This document shows, one piece after another, positions 17,361 through 26,305 of a stretch of DNA of 64,000 nucleotides (positions within the stretch are counted from its first letter, which is position 1; each line of letters begins with the position of its first letter). The DNA comes from Pseudomonas orientalis (lineage in GTDB: Bacteria; Pseudomonadota; Gammaproteobacteria; Pseudomonadales; Pseudomonadaceae), in assembly GCF_001439815.1 (NCBI RefSeq), contig NZ_JYLM01000002.1:496001-560000 (forward strand), in the 5' to 3' direction. The position numbers were made by a program, and so were the translations under genes. The notes under the pieces were generated by a model. It made no database searches. It was not told the DNA's origin and saw only the letters and a list, made by a program, of their open reading frames with translations.

Positions 17361-20075
17361 TCAGTACCACTGCTTGAAGCGGCGGATGTAGATCGTCTTC
17401 ATCAGTTGGGCGACGCAGCAGTAGGCGAGCAGGGTGCCGACCAGCCATGGGAAGTACGCCAGCGGCAGCGGTTGCAGGCCCACCAGGGTGCCCAGGGGCG
17501 AGAACGGTACGTAGATGCCCAGGGCAATGACGATGCCGGTCATTATCAGTACCGGCCAGGCGGCCGTGCTCTGGAAGAACGGGATCTTGCGGGTGCGCAG
17601 CATATGCACCACCAGGGTTTGCGAGAGCAGGCCCTCGATAAACCAGCCGGACTGGAACAGGGTCTGCATTTCCACGCTGTTGGCCGAGAACACGTACCAC
17701 ATCAGGGCGAAGGTGGTGATGTCGAAGATCGACGAGGTCGGCCCGATCCAGATCATGAAGCGGCCGATGTTTTTCGCATCCCATTTGCGTGGTTTGGCGA
17801 GGTATTCCTTGTCCATCTTGTCCCACGGCAGGGCCAGTTGGGAGATGTCGTACATCAGGTTTTGCAGCAACAGGTGAATCGCCAGCATCGGCATGAACGG
17901 AATGAACGCACTGGCCACCAGCACCGAGAACACGTTGCCGAAGTTGGAGCTGGCGGTCATGTTCAGGTACTTCATGATATTGCCGAAGGTCTCGCGGCCT
18001 TTGAGCACGCCTTCTTCGAGCACCATCAAGCTCTTTTCCAGCAGGATGATGTCGGCCGACTCCTTGGCGATATCCGTGCCGCTGTCCACCGAAATACCCA
18101 CGTCGGCATCGCGCAGGGCGGGTGCATCGTTGATCCCGTCGCCGAGGAAGCCGACGGTGTGGCCGTTGGCTTGCAGCGCCTTGAGCACTCGCGATTTCTG
18201 CAGGGGTGTGAGCTTGGCAAACACCGTGCGTTCTTCCACGCAGCGCAGCAGCGTCGCGTCGTCCATCGCTTCGATTTGCGGCCCCAGCAGCGGCTGGCCG
18301 GGCTCGAGGCCGACCTGGCGGCAGATCTTGCTGGTCACTACCGCGTTGTCGCCGGTCAGCACTTTGACCGCCACACCGATTTGTTGCAGCGCGGCAATGG
18401 CCGGGCCGGCGGTTTCCTTCGGTGGATCAAGGAACGTCAGGAAACCATGGATCACCAGGTTGCGTTCATCGGCGGCGGTGTACTGCTGGCGCGCCAGCGC
18501 TTTAGGGATGGTACGGGTGGCGACGACCAGTACACGGAAGCCGTCTTCGTTGTAGTCATTGGCGATCGCCAGCAACTGCCCGCGACGGTGCTCATCCAGC
18601 GGCACGGCGGCGCCGTTTTCCATTGTGTGGGTGGAAATGCTCAGCATCTCTTCCACGGCGCCCTTGCACACCAGCAGATGATCGCCGGCGGCATCCTTCA
18701 TCATGATCGACAGGCGTCGGCGGACGAAATCGAACGGCAACTCATCGACTTTGCTGTAGGCAAACGGCACCTGGAACTTGGGATTCTGCGCGGCGAACTG
18801 CACCACGGCCTGGTCCATCAGGTTCTTCATGCCGCTCTGGTGAAAGCTGTTGAGCCAGGCCAGGGACAGCACCGCATCATCGCGCCGGCCACAGGCGTTG
18901 ACGTGGTGTTCCAGAATGATTTTGTCCTGGGTCAGGGTGCCGGTCTTGTCGGTGCACAGCACATCCATCGAACCGAAGTTCTGAATTGCATTGAGGCGCT
19001 TGACCACCACTTTGCGCTTGGCCATGGCCGTGGCGCCCTTGGCCAGGTTGGCGCTGACGATCATCGGCAGCATTTCCGGGGTGAGGCCTACCGCAACGGC
19101 GAGGGCGAACAGGAAGGCATCGCCCCAATCACCTTTGGAGAAGCCGTTGAGGAAGAACACAATCGGTACCATCACCAGCATGAAGCGGATCAGCAGCCAA
19201 CTGACGCTGTTTACGCCACGGTCGAATGCGGTTTGCACCCTTGAGCCGACGATCGCTTTGGCCAGCGAACCGAAGTAGGTGCGCGGCCCTGTCGCCACTA
19301 CCACGGCTGTCGCCCGACCGCTGACCACGTTGGTGCCCATAAAGCAGACGTTCGGCAGGTCGAGCAGGTTGCCCTGCTCGGCAGGTAGTGGGGACGCGGA
19401 TTTTTGCGTGACATCGCCCAGGGTGTCGTATTTCTCCACCGGCAAGGCTTCGCCGGTGAGCACCGCCTGGCTGATAAACAGGTCGCGGGATTCGATCAGG
19501 CGGATGTCGGCGGGGATCATGTCGCCGGCCGACAGGTGCACGATGTCACCGGCCACCAGCTCGCGCATCGGCACTTCGCGCAGGCTCGGCTGGGCGCCCA
19601 CCTGCTCGCGGCGCAGTACCGTGGCAGTGGTGCGCACCATGGCCTTGAGGGCCTCGGCGGACTTGGCCGAGCGGTGTTCCTGCCAGAAACGCAGCAGGCT
19701 GCTGAGCAGCACCATGGTCATGATAATGATGACCTTGGTCGGGTCGGCTTCTTCGCCGTCCTGCATCGGCAGCCAGCAGTCGGTGATGAAACTGATGCCG
19801 CCCAGGGTCAGCAATACGTAGATGAAGGGATTGTTCAGCGCCTGCATGAACTGGACGATAGCGTGAGGTGGCTTGTCGTGAGCCACCTCGTTGTAGCCTT
19901 CGCGATGCAGGCGCGCCGAGGCGTCCAGTTCGGTCAGGCCATCCTGGGTGGCGCGTACGTTGGCCAGAGTGGCCGACAGGCCGTTGCGGGCTTCGCGGGC
20001 GGCGCGCATCGACAGTCTGGTGCTGTCGTCGCTGCCTTTTTTCTGCTGCAGTGGCGTGTTTTTTACGACGCTCAT
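17361..20075 (-). CDS. mgtA: Magnesium-translocating P-type ATPase
   Basis: A 904-residue P3B-type ATPase that imports Mg2+ under limitation. The cation-ATPase N-terminal domain is followed by the actuator (LTGEALPVEKYD), the phosphorylation motif DKTGTLT with D376, the hinge LGDGINDAPALRDADVG, and about ten membrane segments. The ATG at 20075 is preceded by ACAGGAGT. Symbol mgtA versus mgtB is not separable here. The leader (20076-20309) shows no obvious Mg2+ riboswitch or proline-rich peptide. Confidence 0.92.
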   Translation of the reverse strand: MSVVKNTPLQQKKGSDDSTRLSMRAAREARNGLSATLANVRATQDGLTELDASARLHREGYNEVAHDKPPHAIVQFMQALNNPFIYVLLTLGGISFITDCWLPMQDGEEADPTKVIIIMTMVLLSSLLRFWQEHRSAKSAEALKAMVRTTATVLRREQVGAQPSLREVPMRELVAGDIVHLSAGDMIPADIRLIESRDLFISQAVLTGEALPVEKYDTLGDVTQKSASPLPAEQGNLLDLPNVCFMGTNVVSGRATAVVVATGPRTYFGSLAKAIVGSRVQTAFDRGVNSVSWLLIRFMLVMVPIVFFLNGFSKGDWGDAFLFALAVAVGLTPEMLPMIVSANLAKGATAMAKRKVVVKRLNAIQNFGSMDVLCTDKTGTLTQDKIILEHHVNACGRRDDAVLSLAWLNSFHQSGMKNLMDQAVVQFAAQNPKFQVPFAYSKVDELPFDFVRRRLSIMMKDAAGDHLLVCKGAVEEMLSISTHTMENGAAVPLDEHRRGQLLAIANDYNEDGFRVLVVATRTIPKALARQQYTAADERNLVIHGFLTFLDPPKETAGPAIAALQQIGVAVKVLTGDNAVVTSKICRQVGLEPGQPLLGPQIEAMDDATLLRCVEERTVFAKLTPLQKSRVLKALQANGHTVGFLGDGINDAPALRDADVGISVDSGTDIAKESADIILLEKSLMVLEEGVLKGRETFGNIMKYLNMTASSNFGNVFSVLVASAFIPFMPMLAIHLLLQNLMYDISQLALPWDKMDKEYLAKPRKWDAKNIGRFMIWIGPTSSIFDITTFALMWYVFSANSVEMQTLFQSGWFIEGLLSQTLVVHMLRTRKIPFFQSTAAWPVLIMTGIVIALGIYVPFSPLGTLVGLQPLPLAYFPWLVGTLLAYCCVAQLMKTIYIRRFKQWY

Positions 20076-20309
20076 GGTGTGTACTCCTGTCGCCAACTCT
20101 CGACAAAACATACCCGTTACTTGCCTGATGACAGGCGAGCGAAAGCATGCCGAGCCGCGAACTTCGCGATCGGTTTGAATAAGGTCTGGATAATCCTTAA
20201 CAGTGAATGCTGACGGCGCGTTAATTAACGTGCGCGCAGCGATCCACAACTGGGAAAGTTCATAAGGAACTCCAGTGCATCAATAAGAAAGTTGCTGTTT
20301 CCAGTTAGG

Positions 20310-20603
20310 TCAGGCGGTGCGAGCGCTCAAGTAAAACCCGAGCATCACGCCAGCCTGGGCCAGGCTGGAAACGATGGGTCTCTGCGGGTCCTGAGGGTCG
20401 GCGTGATCCCAGTGCTGCACCAACTGGCCGCTTCGCGGGCAGACACGCCAATGCGCCAGCGGACGCGCCGGACGCATTTGGAGGCAGGTTGAAACAAAGG
20501 CTGCACGGGCAGGGGACACGCCAGCGGGTGCACGGCACAGCCTGGCGCGCAGGGCGGCGGCCAGAGAGCGCACATCAGGTAAAACAAGGGTTTGCAAGGT
20601 CAT
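20310..20603 (-). CDS. Hypothetical protein (97 aa)
   Basis: A 97-residue basic protein, MTLQTLVLPDVRSLAAALRA..., not recognised. A GAGGTG site eight bases ahead of the ATG supports translation. It precedes mgtA in the same direction with a gap of about 235 bases. Not certain to be a gene. Confidence 0.5.
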   Translation of the reverse strand: MTLQTLVLPDVRSLAAALRARLCRAPAGVSPARAAFVSTCLQMRPARPLAHWRVCPRSGQLVQHWDHADPQDPQRPIVSSLAQAGVMLGFYLSARTA

Positions 20604-20909
20604 AACACACCTCGGGACCGGACACGCGACCGGCGAGGCAGTTACGGTGGAGCATCAAGCTCTAGCGCAGCTTACCGGGCCTGGAAGGCAAGTCCCGTCA
20701 TGTTCTGGGTTTGGCGCCCGACGCCCGCTGAGGCGGTGCTCGGACAGCGACTAGATACTGTGTCCATTGGCTTCTTTTGTGAGGTTTAAAAAAGGCCCCT
20801 GTTTGCGGGCAGGGGCAATTTACTCAGGCAGTTACAGAATGTCAACGCATGATTAATTAAATGAGTCAATGTTCAGAGTTCATTCAGATAAGTGATGGTC
20901 TATGTAACT
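20604..20909. other. Intergenic region without a gene
   Basis: About 300 bases. Apart from the terminator at 20787-20817 no open frame with a ribosome site or RNA gene is evident. Confidence 0.5.
20787..20817 (-). terminator. Terminator, minus-strand orientation
   Basis: GCCCCTG and CAGGGGC arms; read on the minus strand the hairpin is followed by CTTTTTT. It probably ends the LysE-family transcript starting at 21521. Confidence 0.7.
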
Positions 20910-21521
20910 TCAAATACTCTGTGCGGCGAGGGCTGCCAAATAAATCAATACTGCCCCACAAGTGCCATAGCTGATGCGCTGCCAAGTCGGCGAGGCGTTC
21001 TTGCGCAGTAAGTTGACCAGTGCGGCAGTCAGAAAGCAGGACAGCACTGACGCGATCATGAACCCTGCAAAAAACATCAGCGTTTGCCCATGGCTCGGGG
21101 TAGTGCCGACGATGCCCGACAACGCGCTGCCCAAGGCGCCCCAGTAAACGATGTTCTTCGGATTGGCCAAAGAGATCGCTGCGCCCACGGCCAGTGCATT
21201 TTTTCCGGAGCTGACGGGCGCATTCTCGATTTGCGGTAACTGCCAGGCATCGATCAGGCTGCGAATGCCCAGCCAGGCCAGGTAAAGCGCGCAGATCACC
21301 GTCAGCGGCACGCGCACCGCGTCATGCTGGATCAACAACGCGATGCCCGTCAGCCCGATCACCGCCCAGACCGCATCGCCCACCAACGAGCCAACCTGCA
21401 CCAGCAGGGCCGGTGTGAAACCGTGGAGCAAACCACGGCGCAGGGTCTCGGCGAGCACCGCGCCGGGAGAGAGGCAAAACACAAAGCCGAAGACCAGCGC
21501 GTAGAAAAAGATTGTCAGCAT
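20910..21521 (-). CDS. LysE/RhtB-family amino-acid exporter
   Basis: A 203-residue inner-membrane protein with about six segments and the family start FGFVFCLSPGAVLAETLRRG and motif ISLANPKNIVYWGALGS. It exports an amino acid or derivative; the substrate is not predictable. Single gene, terminator at 20787. Confidence 0.85.
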   Translation of the reverse strand: MLTIFFYALVFGFVFCLSPGAVLAETLRRGLLHGFTPALLVQVGSLVGDAVWAVIGLTGIALLIQHDAVRVPLTVICALYLAWLGIRSLIDAWQLPQIENAPVSSGKNALAVGAAISLANPKNIVYWGALGSALSGIVGTTPSHGQTLMFFAGFMIASVLSCFLTAALVNLLRKNASPTWQRISYGTCGAVLIYLAALAAQSI

Positions 21522-21632
21522 GCCCGCGTCCTGTCGAGAAAGTGCGAAAGCATACGTCAGTCCGAGGGCAGGAAACCATGCAAAATCGAATGTGTGCGAG
21601 GGAGCGCTGGCGATGAGTCACCTCGGTCCACA

Positions 21633-21874
21633 TGTGGGAGGGGGCTTGCCCGCGAGACGTTGGCCCGGCACACCGAGCCCAAGCGAGGTGCCGAGTGGTG
21701 GGGCAAGAGCGTTTTGCTTACTTTTGACTGGGCCGGCATTCCGGCTTTTCAAAAGTGAGCCGCTGTAAAAGCGGAACCCTAAGTAGCCGTTATCGGAGAA
21801 ACGGATATGTACTCGGTCCAATCCAACATCCTGGTCGGCCCAGAGGCCGCCATCGGGGGCAAGCCCCCTCCCCA
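21633..21874 (-). repeat. Dispersed non-coding repeat, copy B (left half, inverted)
   Basis: Matches the reverse complement of the left half of copy A (1727-1945), including CGGATATGTACTCGGTCC and CGAGGTGCCGAGTGGTGGG. It is bounded by REP palindromes at both ends (from 21633 and about 21851-21874). The second half and termini are missing. It occupies most of the gap between the LysE gene and arsB. Confidence 0.8.
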
Positions 21875-21945
21875 TTTCTATCGAGGTCGGCTTGGGAAGT
21901 TGCCCCCATTCAAACGCATGAACAGAACTTTCTTCACTGCATTCC

Positions 21946-23229
21946 TCAGACACTCAGGCGCAAGGCGAGGGCGGCGAGGGTGATCAACAGCACTGGCACG
22001 GTCAGTACAATCCCGACTTTGAAGTAGTAACCCCAGGTGATGGTAATACCCTTGCGTGCCAGAATATGCAGCCACAGCAAGGTGGCCAGGCTGCCGATCG
22101 GGGTGATTTTCGGGCCCAGGTCGCTGCCGATCACGTTGGCATAGATCATCGCGTCCTTGACCACGCCCACGGCATGGCTGGACTCGATGGACAGCGCGCC
22201 GATCAAGACGGTTGGCAGGTTGTTCATCGCCGAAGACAGCAGCGCGGTCAGCACGCCAGTGCCCATGGCTGCGCCCCACACGCCATGGGCGGCGAAGGCG
22301 TCGAGCCAGGTGGCCAGGTAGTCGGTCAGGCCGGCGTTACGCAAGCCGTACACCACCAGGTACATGCCCAGGGAAAAGATCACGATCTGCCATGGCGCGT
22401 CTTTCAAGACTTTGCGCGTGGAGAGGGTGTGGCCCTTGGCGGCGATCACCAGCAACAGCACGGCGCACACTGCGGAAATTGCGCTGATGGGAATGCCCAG
22501 CGGTTCCAGCGCGAAGCAGCCCACCAGTAGAATACCCAGTACCCACCAGCCGGCACGAAACGTCGCACGGTCGTGGATGGCACTGTCGGGTTGCTCCAGA
22601 TCGGCCGGGTCGTAGGTCTGCGGAATATCGCGGCGGAAAAACCACAGCAGCACCGCCAGGGTCGCGGCGACGCTGACCAGGTTCACCGGCACCATCACGG
22701 CGGCGTATTCGTTGAAGCCGATCTTGAAATAATCCGCCGAGACAATATTCACCAGGTTCGACACCACCAGCGGCAGGCTCGCCGTGTCGGCGATAAAGCC
22801 TGCGCCCATGACGAACGCCAGCGTCGCCGCGGGCGAAAAGCGCAGGGCCAGCAGCATCGACATCACAATCGGGGTGAGGATCAACGCCGCGCCGTCATTG
22901 GCGAACAGGGCCGACACCAGGGCGCCGAGCAGCACCATGTAGGCAAACAGGCGACGGCCCCGGCCACGCCCCCAGCGCGCCACATGCAGCGCGGTCCAGG
23001 CGAAGAACCCGGCTTCATCCAGCAACAGGCTGATGATGATCAACGCGACAAAGGTGCCGGTGGCGTTCCAGATGATGTGCCACACCACCGGAATATCCGC
23101 CAGGCTGATCACCCCGCAGGCCAGGGCCAGGATCGCGCCCAGGCTGGCGCTCCAGCCGACGCCCAGGCCCTTGGGTTGCCAGATGACCAGCACGATGGTG
23201 ACGAGGAAAATCGCGATTGCGACAAGCAT
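21946..23229 (-). CDS. arsB: Arsenite efflux membrane protein ArsB
   Basis: A 427-residue ion-transporter-superfamily membrane protein with 11-12 segments. ArsB hallmarks include [37 protein letters not shown] and [17 protein letters not shown]. It extrudes arsenite or antimonite. No arsR, arsC or arsH is adjacent, so it is an orphan here. Confidence 0.88.
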   Translation of the reverse strand: MLVAIAIFLVTIVLVIWQPKGLGVGWSASLGAILALACGVISLADIPVVWHIIWNATGTFVALIIISLLLDEAGFFAWTALHVARWGRGRGRRLFAYMVLLGALVSALFANDGAALILTPIVMSMLLALRFSPAATLAFVMGAGFIADTASLPLVVSNLVNIVSADYFKIGFNEYAAVMVPVNLVSVAATLAVLLWFFRRDIPQTYDPADLEQPDSAIHDRATFRAGWWVLGILLVGCFALEPLGIPISAISAVCAVLLLVIAAKGHTLSTRKVLKDAPWQIVIFSLGMYLVVYGLRNAGLTDYLATWLDAFAAHGVWGAAMGTGVLTALLSSAMNNLPTVLIGALSIESSHAVGVVKDAMIYANVIGSDLGPKITPIGSLATLLWLHILARKGITITWGYYFKVGIVLTVPVLLITLAALALRLSV

Positions 23230-23248
23230 GAATTAACGCTCCGATGGC

Positions 23249-23518
23249 TCAGCGGATGCTGGCCCGTTGTGGTGTGTCGCCCATTGCATCCCGACGCAGC
23301 GTGACGTGTTGCAAGCAGGGCCGGCTTTCATCCAAGGCATGGATCGGTTCGCCTGCGTAAAGTTCGCGCTCGCGCAGGATTAATCGCGTCAGTCGCGCTT
23401 GAGCGGCATCGGCCCGGCATTTGATCAGCACCGCCATGTAAGTCAAATCCTGATTTCGGTTGACGTGGATCAACTGCCCGATGATCGACCACAAGTGATT
23501 GAAATTAAACTGAAACAT
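23249..23518 (-). CDS. Hypothetical protein (89 aa)
   Basis: An 89-residue protein, MFQFNFNHLWSIIGQLIHVN..., with no domain I recognise. The ATG at 23518 is chosen for its AGGA site. It lies 19 bases upstream of arsB in the same direction and is divergent from the gene at 23565, with only 46 bases between the start codons. Confidence 0.55.
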   Translation of the reverse strand: MFQFNFNHLWSIIGQLIHVNRNQDLTYMAVLIKCRADAAQARLTRLILRERELYAGEPIHALDESRPCLQHVTLRRDAMGDTPQRASIR

Positions 23519-23564
23519 GAATGTCCTAAAGTGCCCGCCCATTGCTGATGAAGGAAGCTCCCGC

Positions 23565-23780
23565 GTGACCCGAGCCACTCGTAACCTGCGCAAAACCCTG
23601 GATTCCGTCGCGGAAAATAACGAAACCGCGGCGTTCGACTTGATGCGTGCCGTCGAAAAGCTCGGCGATGAAGTGCTGCGCCAGCGCCTGCTCAACAGCA
23701 TTCACCGGTTGAACCAGGATGCCTACGAACTGCGCGAAGCGCGCGACTCGGTGGAGATGGTGTCGGTAAAGCTGGCCTGA
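23565..23780 (+). CDS. Small helical hypothetical protein (71 aa)
   Basis: A 71-residue, probably all-helical protein (TRATRNLRKTLDSVAENN..., RAVEKLGDEVLRQRLLNSIH). The GTG start at 23565 has GAAGGAAG upstream; an upstream ATG at 23517 lacks a ribosome site. It precedes azlCD in the same direction. Function unknown. Confidence 0.6.
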   Translation: MTRATRNLRKTLDSVAENNETAAFDLMRAVEKLGDEVLRQRLLNSIHRLNQDAYELREARDSVEMVSVKLA

Positions 23781-23851
23781 GCAAGATCGTTCAAGACAAG
23801 CGCCTGAGTGCGCTGGCATGCTTGTCGACTGTCTGTCGATGAGCCCAGTCC

Positions 23852-24547
23852 ATGCCTACCGCCTTACCTCGTGACGCGTTCACCCGTGGCGCCATTGCTG
23901 TCATTCCGTTATCCCTGGCCTGCGCCCCCTGGGGGTTGCTTGCAGGTTCCATGGCCATCGATGCGCAGTTCACGCCGCTGCAAGCCCAGGGCTTGTCCGC
24001 CATCGTGTTTGCCGGCGCGGCTCAACTGGTGGCGATCGGTATGGTCAAGAGCGGCGCCAGCCTGATCTCCATCGTGCTGACCACCTTGCTGCTGACCTCC
24101 CAGCATTTGCTCTACGGCATGCATATGCGCCCGACGCTGTCCTCGCTCAACACCCGCTGGCGCATGAGCCTGGGTTTTCTGTTGACCGACGAGTTCTTTG
24201 CCCTGGTCAATCACTATGACCGCCAGACCTTCAATCGCTGGTATGCCCTGGGTGTCGGCCTGACGTTCTATATCATCTGGAACTTGTTCACCCTGGCCGG
24301 CATTGTGCTGGGCCAAAGTATTCCCGGTCTGGACCAGTTGGGCCTGGAGTTTTCGATTGCCGCGACCTTTATCGCCCTGATCACGCCGGTGGTGCGCGAC
24401 GTGCCGACGGTGGTGTGCGTCGCCGTCTCCCTCTTGTGTTCGGTGTGGCTGAGTTACCTGCACTGGGAATCGGCGGTGGTGGTCTCGGGCGTATTGGGGA
24501 TGAGCGCAGGATTCGCCTGCAAACGCCTGGGAGTCGGACAGCGATGA
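23852..24547 (+). CDS. azlC: AzlC-family branched-chain amino-acid exporter, large subunit
   Basis: A 231-residue membrane protein of the AzlC/YgaZ family. Typical motifs are RGAIAVIPLSLACAPWGLLAG, IVFAGAAQLVAIGM, SQHLLYGMHMRP and LLTDEFFAL. With AzlD it forms a two-component exporter of branched-chain or related amino acids. The stop overlaps azlD by 4 bases. Confidence 0.88.
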   Translation: MPTALPRDAFTRGAIAVIPLSLACAPWGLLAGSMAIDAQFTPLQAQGLSAIVFAGAAQLVAIGMVKSGASLISIVLTTLLLTSQHLLYGMHMRPTLSSLNTRWRMSLGFLLTDEFFALVNHYDRQTFNRWYALGVGLTFYIIWNLFTLAGIVLGQSIPGLDQLGLEFSIAATFIALITPVVRDVPTVVCVAVSLLCSVWLSYLHWESAVVVSGVLGMSAGFACKRLGVGQR

Positions 24548-24855
24548 TTTACCTGATGATTGTGGCGATGGCGCTGGTGGTGTTTTTCAATCGCTACCTG
24601 TTTATCGAGCCGCGCTTGCCGGTGCGGCTCAATCGGGGCACCCGTGAGTTCCTCGGGTTTGCCGTACCGGGCATGCTCACCGCGATTTGCGGGCCGATTA
24701 TTTTCATCAAAGACCACCAGCTCAACCTGAGCCCGAGCAACCCCTACCTGCTCGCCGGGATCTGCGCCGTGGGGTTGATGCTGTGGACGCGCAGTGTGCT
24801 GGTCACCGTGCTGTCGAGCATGGCGCTGTTCTATCTGTTGCGCTGGTGGTTGTAA
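24544..24855 (+). CDS. azlD: AzlD-family exporter small subunit
   Basis: A 103-residue membrane protein with about four segments, MIYLMIVAMALVVFFNRYLF..., and the AzlD motif LGFAVPGMLTAI. The ATGA overlap with azlC shows translational coupling. Confidence 0.86.
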   Translation: MIYLMIVAMALVVFFNRYLFIEPRLPVRLNRGTREFLGFAVPGMLTAICGPIIFIKDHQLNLSPSNPYLLAGICAVGLMLWTRSVLVTVLSSMALFYLLRWWL

Positions 24856-24864
24856 GCCGCAGGC

Positions 24865-24890
24865 AAAAAAAAGCCCGCGGGAGGGCGGGC
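24865..24890 (-). terminator. Minus-strand terminator with no obvious minus-strand gene
   Basis: GCCCGC-GGGAGG-GCGGGC hairpin with the run of eight A on the plus strand before it, so the U-run lies on minus-strand transcripts. No minus-strand gene lies close upstream of it; it may stop antisense transcription into azlCD. Confidence 0.5.
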
Positions 24891-25026
24891 AGAAGGGAGA
24901 CTTCTAAAAATGAGCGTGCCCACTATAAGCGGCCGGTTTTGCCTTTACCGTGAAACAAACTTCATGGGCGCGTCAGTTGGCGGCGGCGCAATGGTAGAGT
25001 CACGGTTTTTCCAAGGAAGCACAGGC

Positions 25027-25380
25027 ATGTACAAAGTGGTGATAGGCGCATTGGTACTGGCAACGCTGGCCGGCTGCGCGGGTTCGAAGATGAAAGAGGC
25101 GCGTACGGGCAACCCGTACAAGACCATGGCGTCGGACAAGGCCACCCTGGTGGTTGCCCAATGCATTCAGTATGGCTGGCAGGATGAAAGCGTATTCGGC
25201 GTCGATGCCGGCGGCTTCAAGGAAGCCACCGAGGCCGGAGGCTTTACGGTGTACACCACGGGCGGTGACTACTTTGCGGATGTACTGAGCACGGGCGCGG
25301 GTTCTACCGTCAAGTATTACGCCGCAGAGGACACGATGCCGGCCAAACGCCGCCTGGCAGCGCTTGCCACGTGTCTGTAA
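25027..25380 (+). CDS. Small lipoprotein
   Basis: A 117-residue protein with a lipobox (LATLAGCAGSK, lipidated cysteine at residue 18) and a compact C-terminal domain rich in Gly and Thr. The ATG at 25027 follows CAAGGAAG. Not recognised beyond lipoprotein. Confidence 0.7.
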   Translation: MYKVVIGALVLATLAGCAGSKMKEARTGNPYKTMASDKATLVVAQCIQYGWQDESVFGVDAGGFKEATEAGGFTVYTTGGDYFADVLSTGAGSTVKYYAAEDTMPAKRRLAALATCL

Positions 25381-25407
25381 TACCTTGCCTTAGTCCTATT
25401 CGCAAAC

Positions 25408-25509
25408 GCCCGGCGGGACAGCCGTCGGGCATTGGCCTATTATTCAACGGCTCGCCCGACGTGATGGCTCTTTACCGGTACACGGATGTCGAGGCCTAAA
25501 CGTCGGGCG
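25408..25509 (+). promoter_or_regulatory. Overlapping hairpins after the lipoprotein gene
   Basis: Four segments can pair in alternative ways: GCCCGGCGG with CCGTCGGGC (about 25409-25431), CGTCGGGC with GCCCGACG (25423-25461), and CGCCCGACGT at 25453 with ACGTCGGGCG at 25500-25509. A T-rich run follows at 25515-25525. The simplest reading is a compound terminator. Confidence 0.4.
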
Positions 25510-25538
25510 GGCACTTCTTTTTTTCCAAACCTTGATGG

Positions 25539-26243
25539 TCAGCGTGGCATGAAGCCCAACTGCCAGCGCCGGGGAATCGCCAGGGTCGCCAGGCCCAGCA
25601 GCCCCGCCAGTGCGCCACTGACCCACAGCGCGCGCAGGCCGATCTGCTGTTCCAGCAGCGCTCCGATTACCGCGCCGACAAACATCCCCGCCCAGGGTAT
25701 CAACTGCATGCGCCAGCCATTGCGGCGCTCGCCCATCACCCAGCGGCCCAGCCCGCGACCAAAACGCGACAGCGCCCCCGTCACATAGGTGAGACCCACC
25801 GGCACGCCATTCACTTGCTCGACGGCCGCGTTAAGCATGCCCATGGCGATAATCGCCGCCAGCAGAGCGGGCAGCGTATCGGGCCACGGCAGCAGCGCCG
25901 CAGCGCAGAGCAGGGCGCCGATGCTGAGCAACAAGGGCAGCGCGTGGCGCTTGCTCACGCGGCTGACGATGACGCCCAACGCGTTGCCGAGGATGAAGGT
26001 AGCCACCAGCAATACCAGGCGCGCGGTAAGCCCCCCGTCGCCTGCGCTGATCGCGACCGCCAGGCGTGTGGTGTTGCCGCTCATGAACGAGACAAAGTCG
26101 CCGCTGGCCATGAAACCAATGGCATCGGTCATGCCGGCGAGCACCGACAAACCGGCCACCAGCAGCAGGCCCACGCGTCCACGCCAGCGTTGTCGATGGG
26201 CGAGCGCGGCATTGGCGTAAGGCTTGCGGGGCGAAGGCAGCAT
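25539..26243 (-). CDS. DUF1275 (YoaK-family) membrane protein
   Basis: A 234-residue membrane protein with about six segments. Family motifs GMTDAIGFMASGDFVSFMSGN and GMLNAAVEQVNGVPVGLTYVTG are clear. Proposed transporter of unknown substrate. Single gene. Confidence 0.85.
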   Translation of the reverse strand: MLPSPRKPYANAALAHRQRWRGRVGLLLVAGLSVLAGMTDAIGFMASGDFVSFMSGNTTRLAVAISAGDGGLTARLVLLVATFILGNALGVIVSRVSKRHALPLLLSIGALLCAAALLPWPDTLPALLAAIIAMGMLNAAVEQVNGVPVGLTYVTGALSRFGRGLGRWVMGERRNGWRMQLIPWAGMFVGAVIGALLEQQIGLRALWVSGALAGLLGLATLAIPRRWQLGFMPR

Positions 26244-26305
26244 CGGGCCGGTTTCCAGTGAGATTATCCCGCCACTACCCTAGGGCGCTTTGCGACGGCG
26301 CGCAA

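Noticed and set aside
17406-19244. 612-codon frame antisense to the Mg2+ ATPase
   Set aside because: Rich in His/Arg/Gln/Gly with no domain; the ATPase on the other strand is full length.
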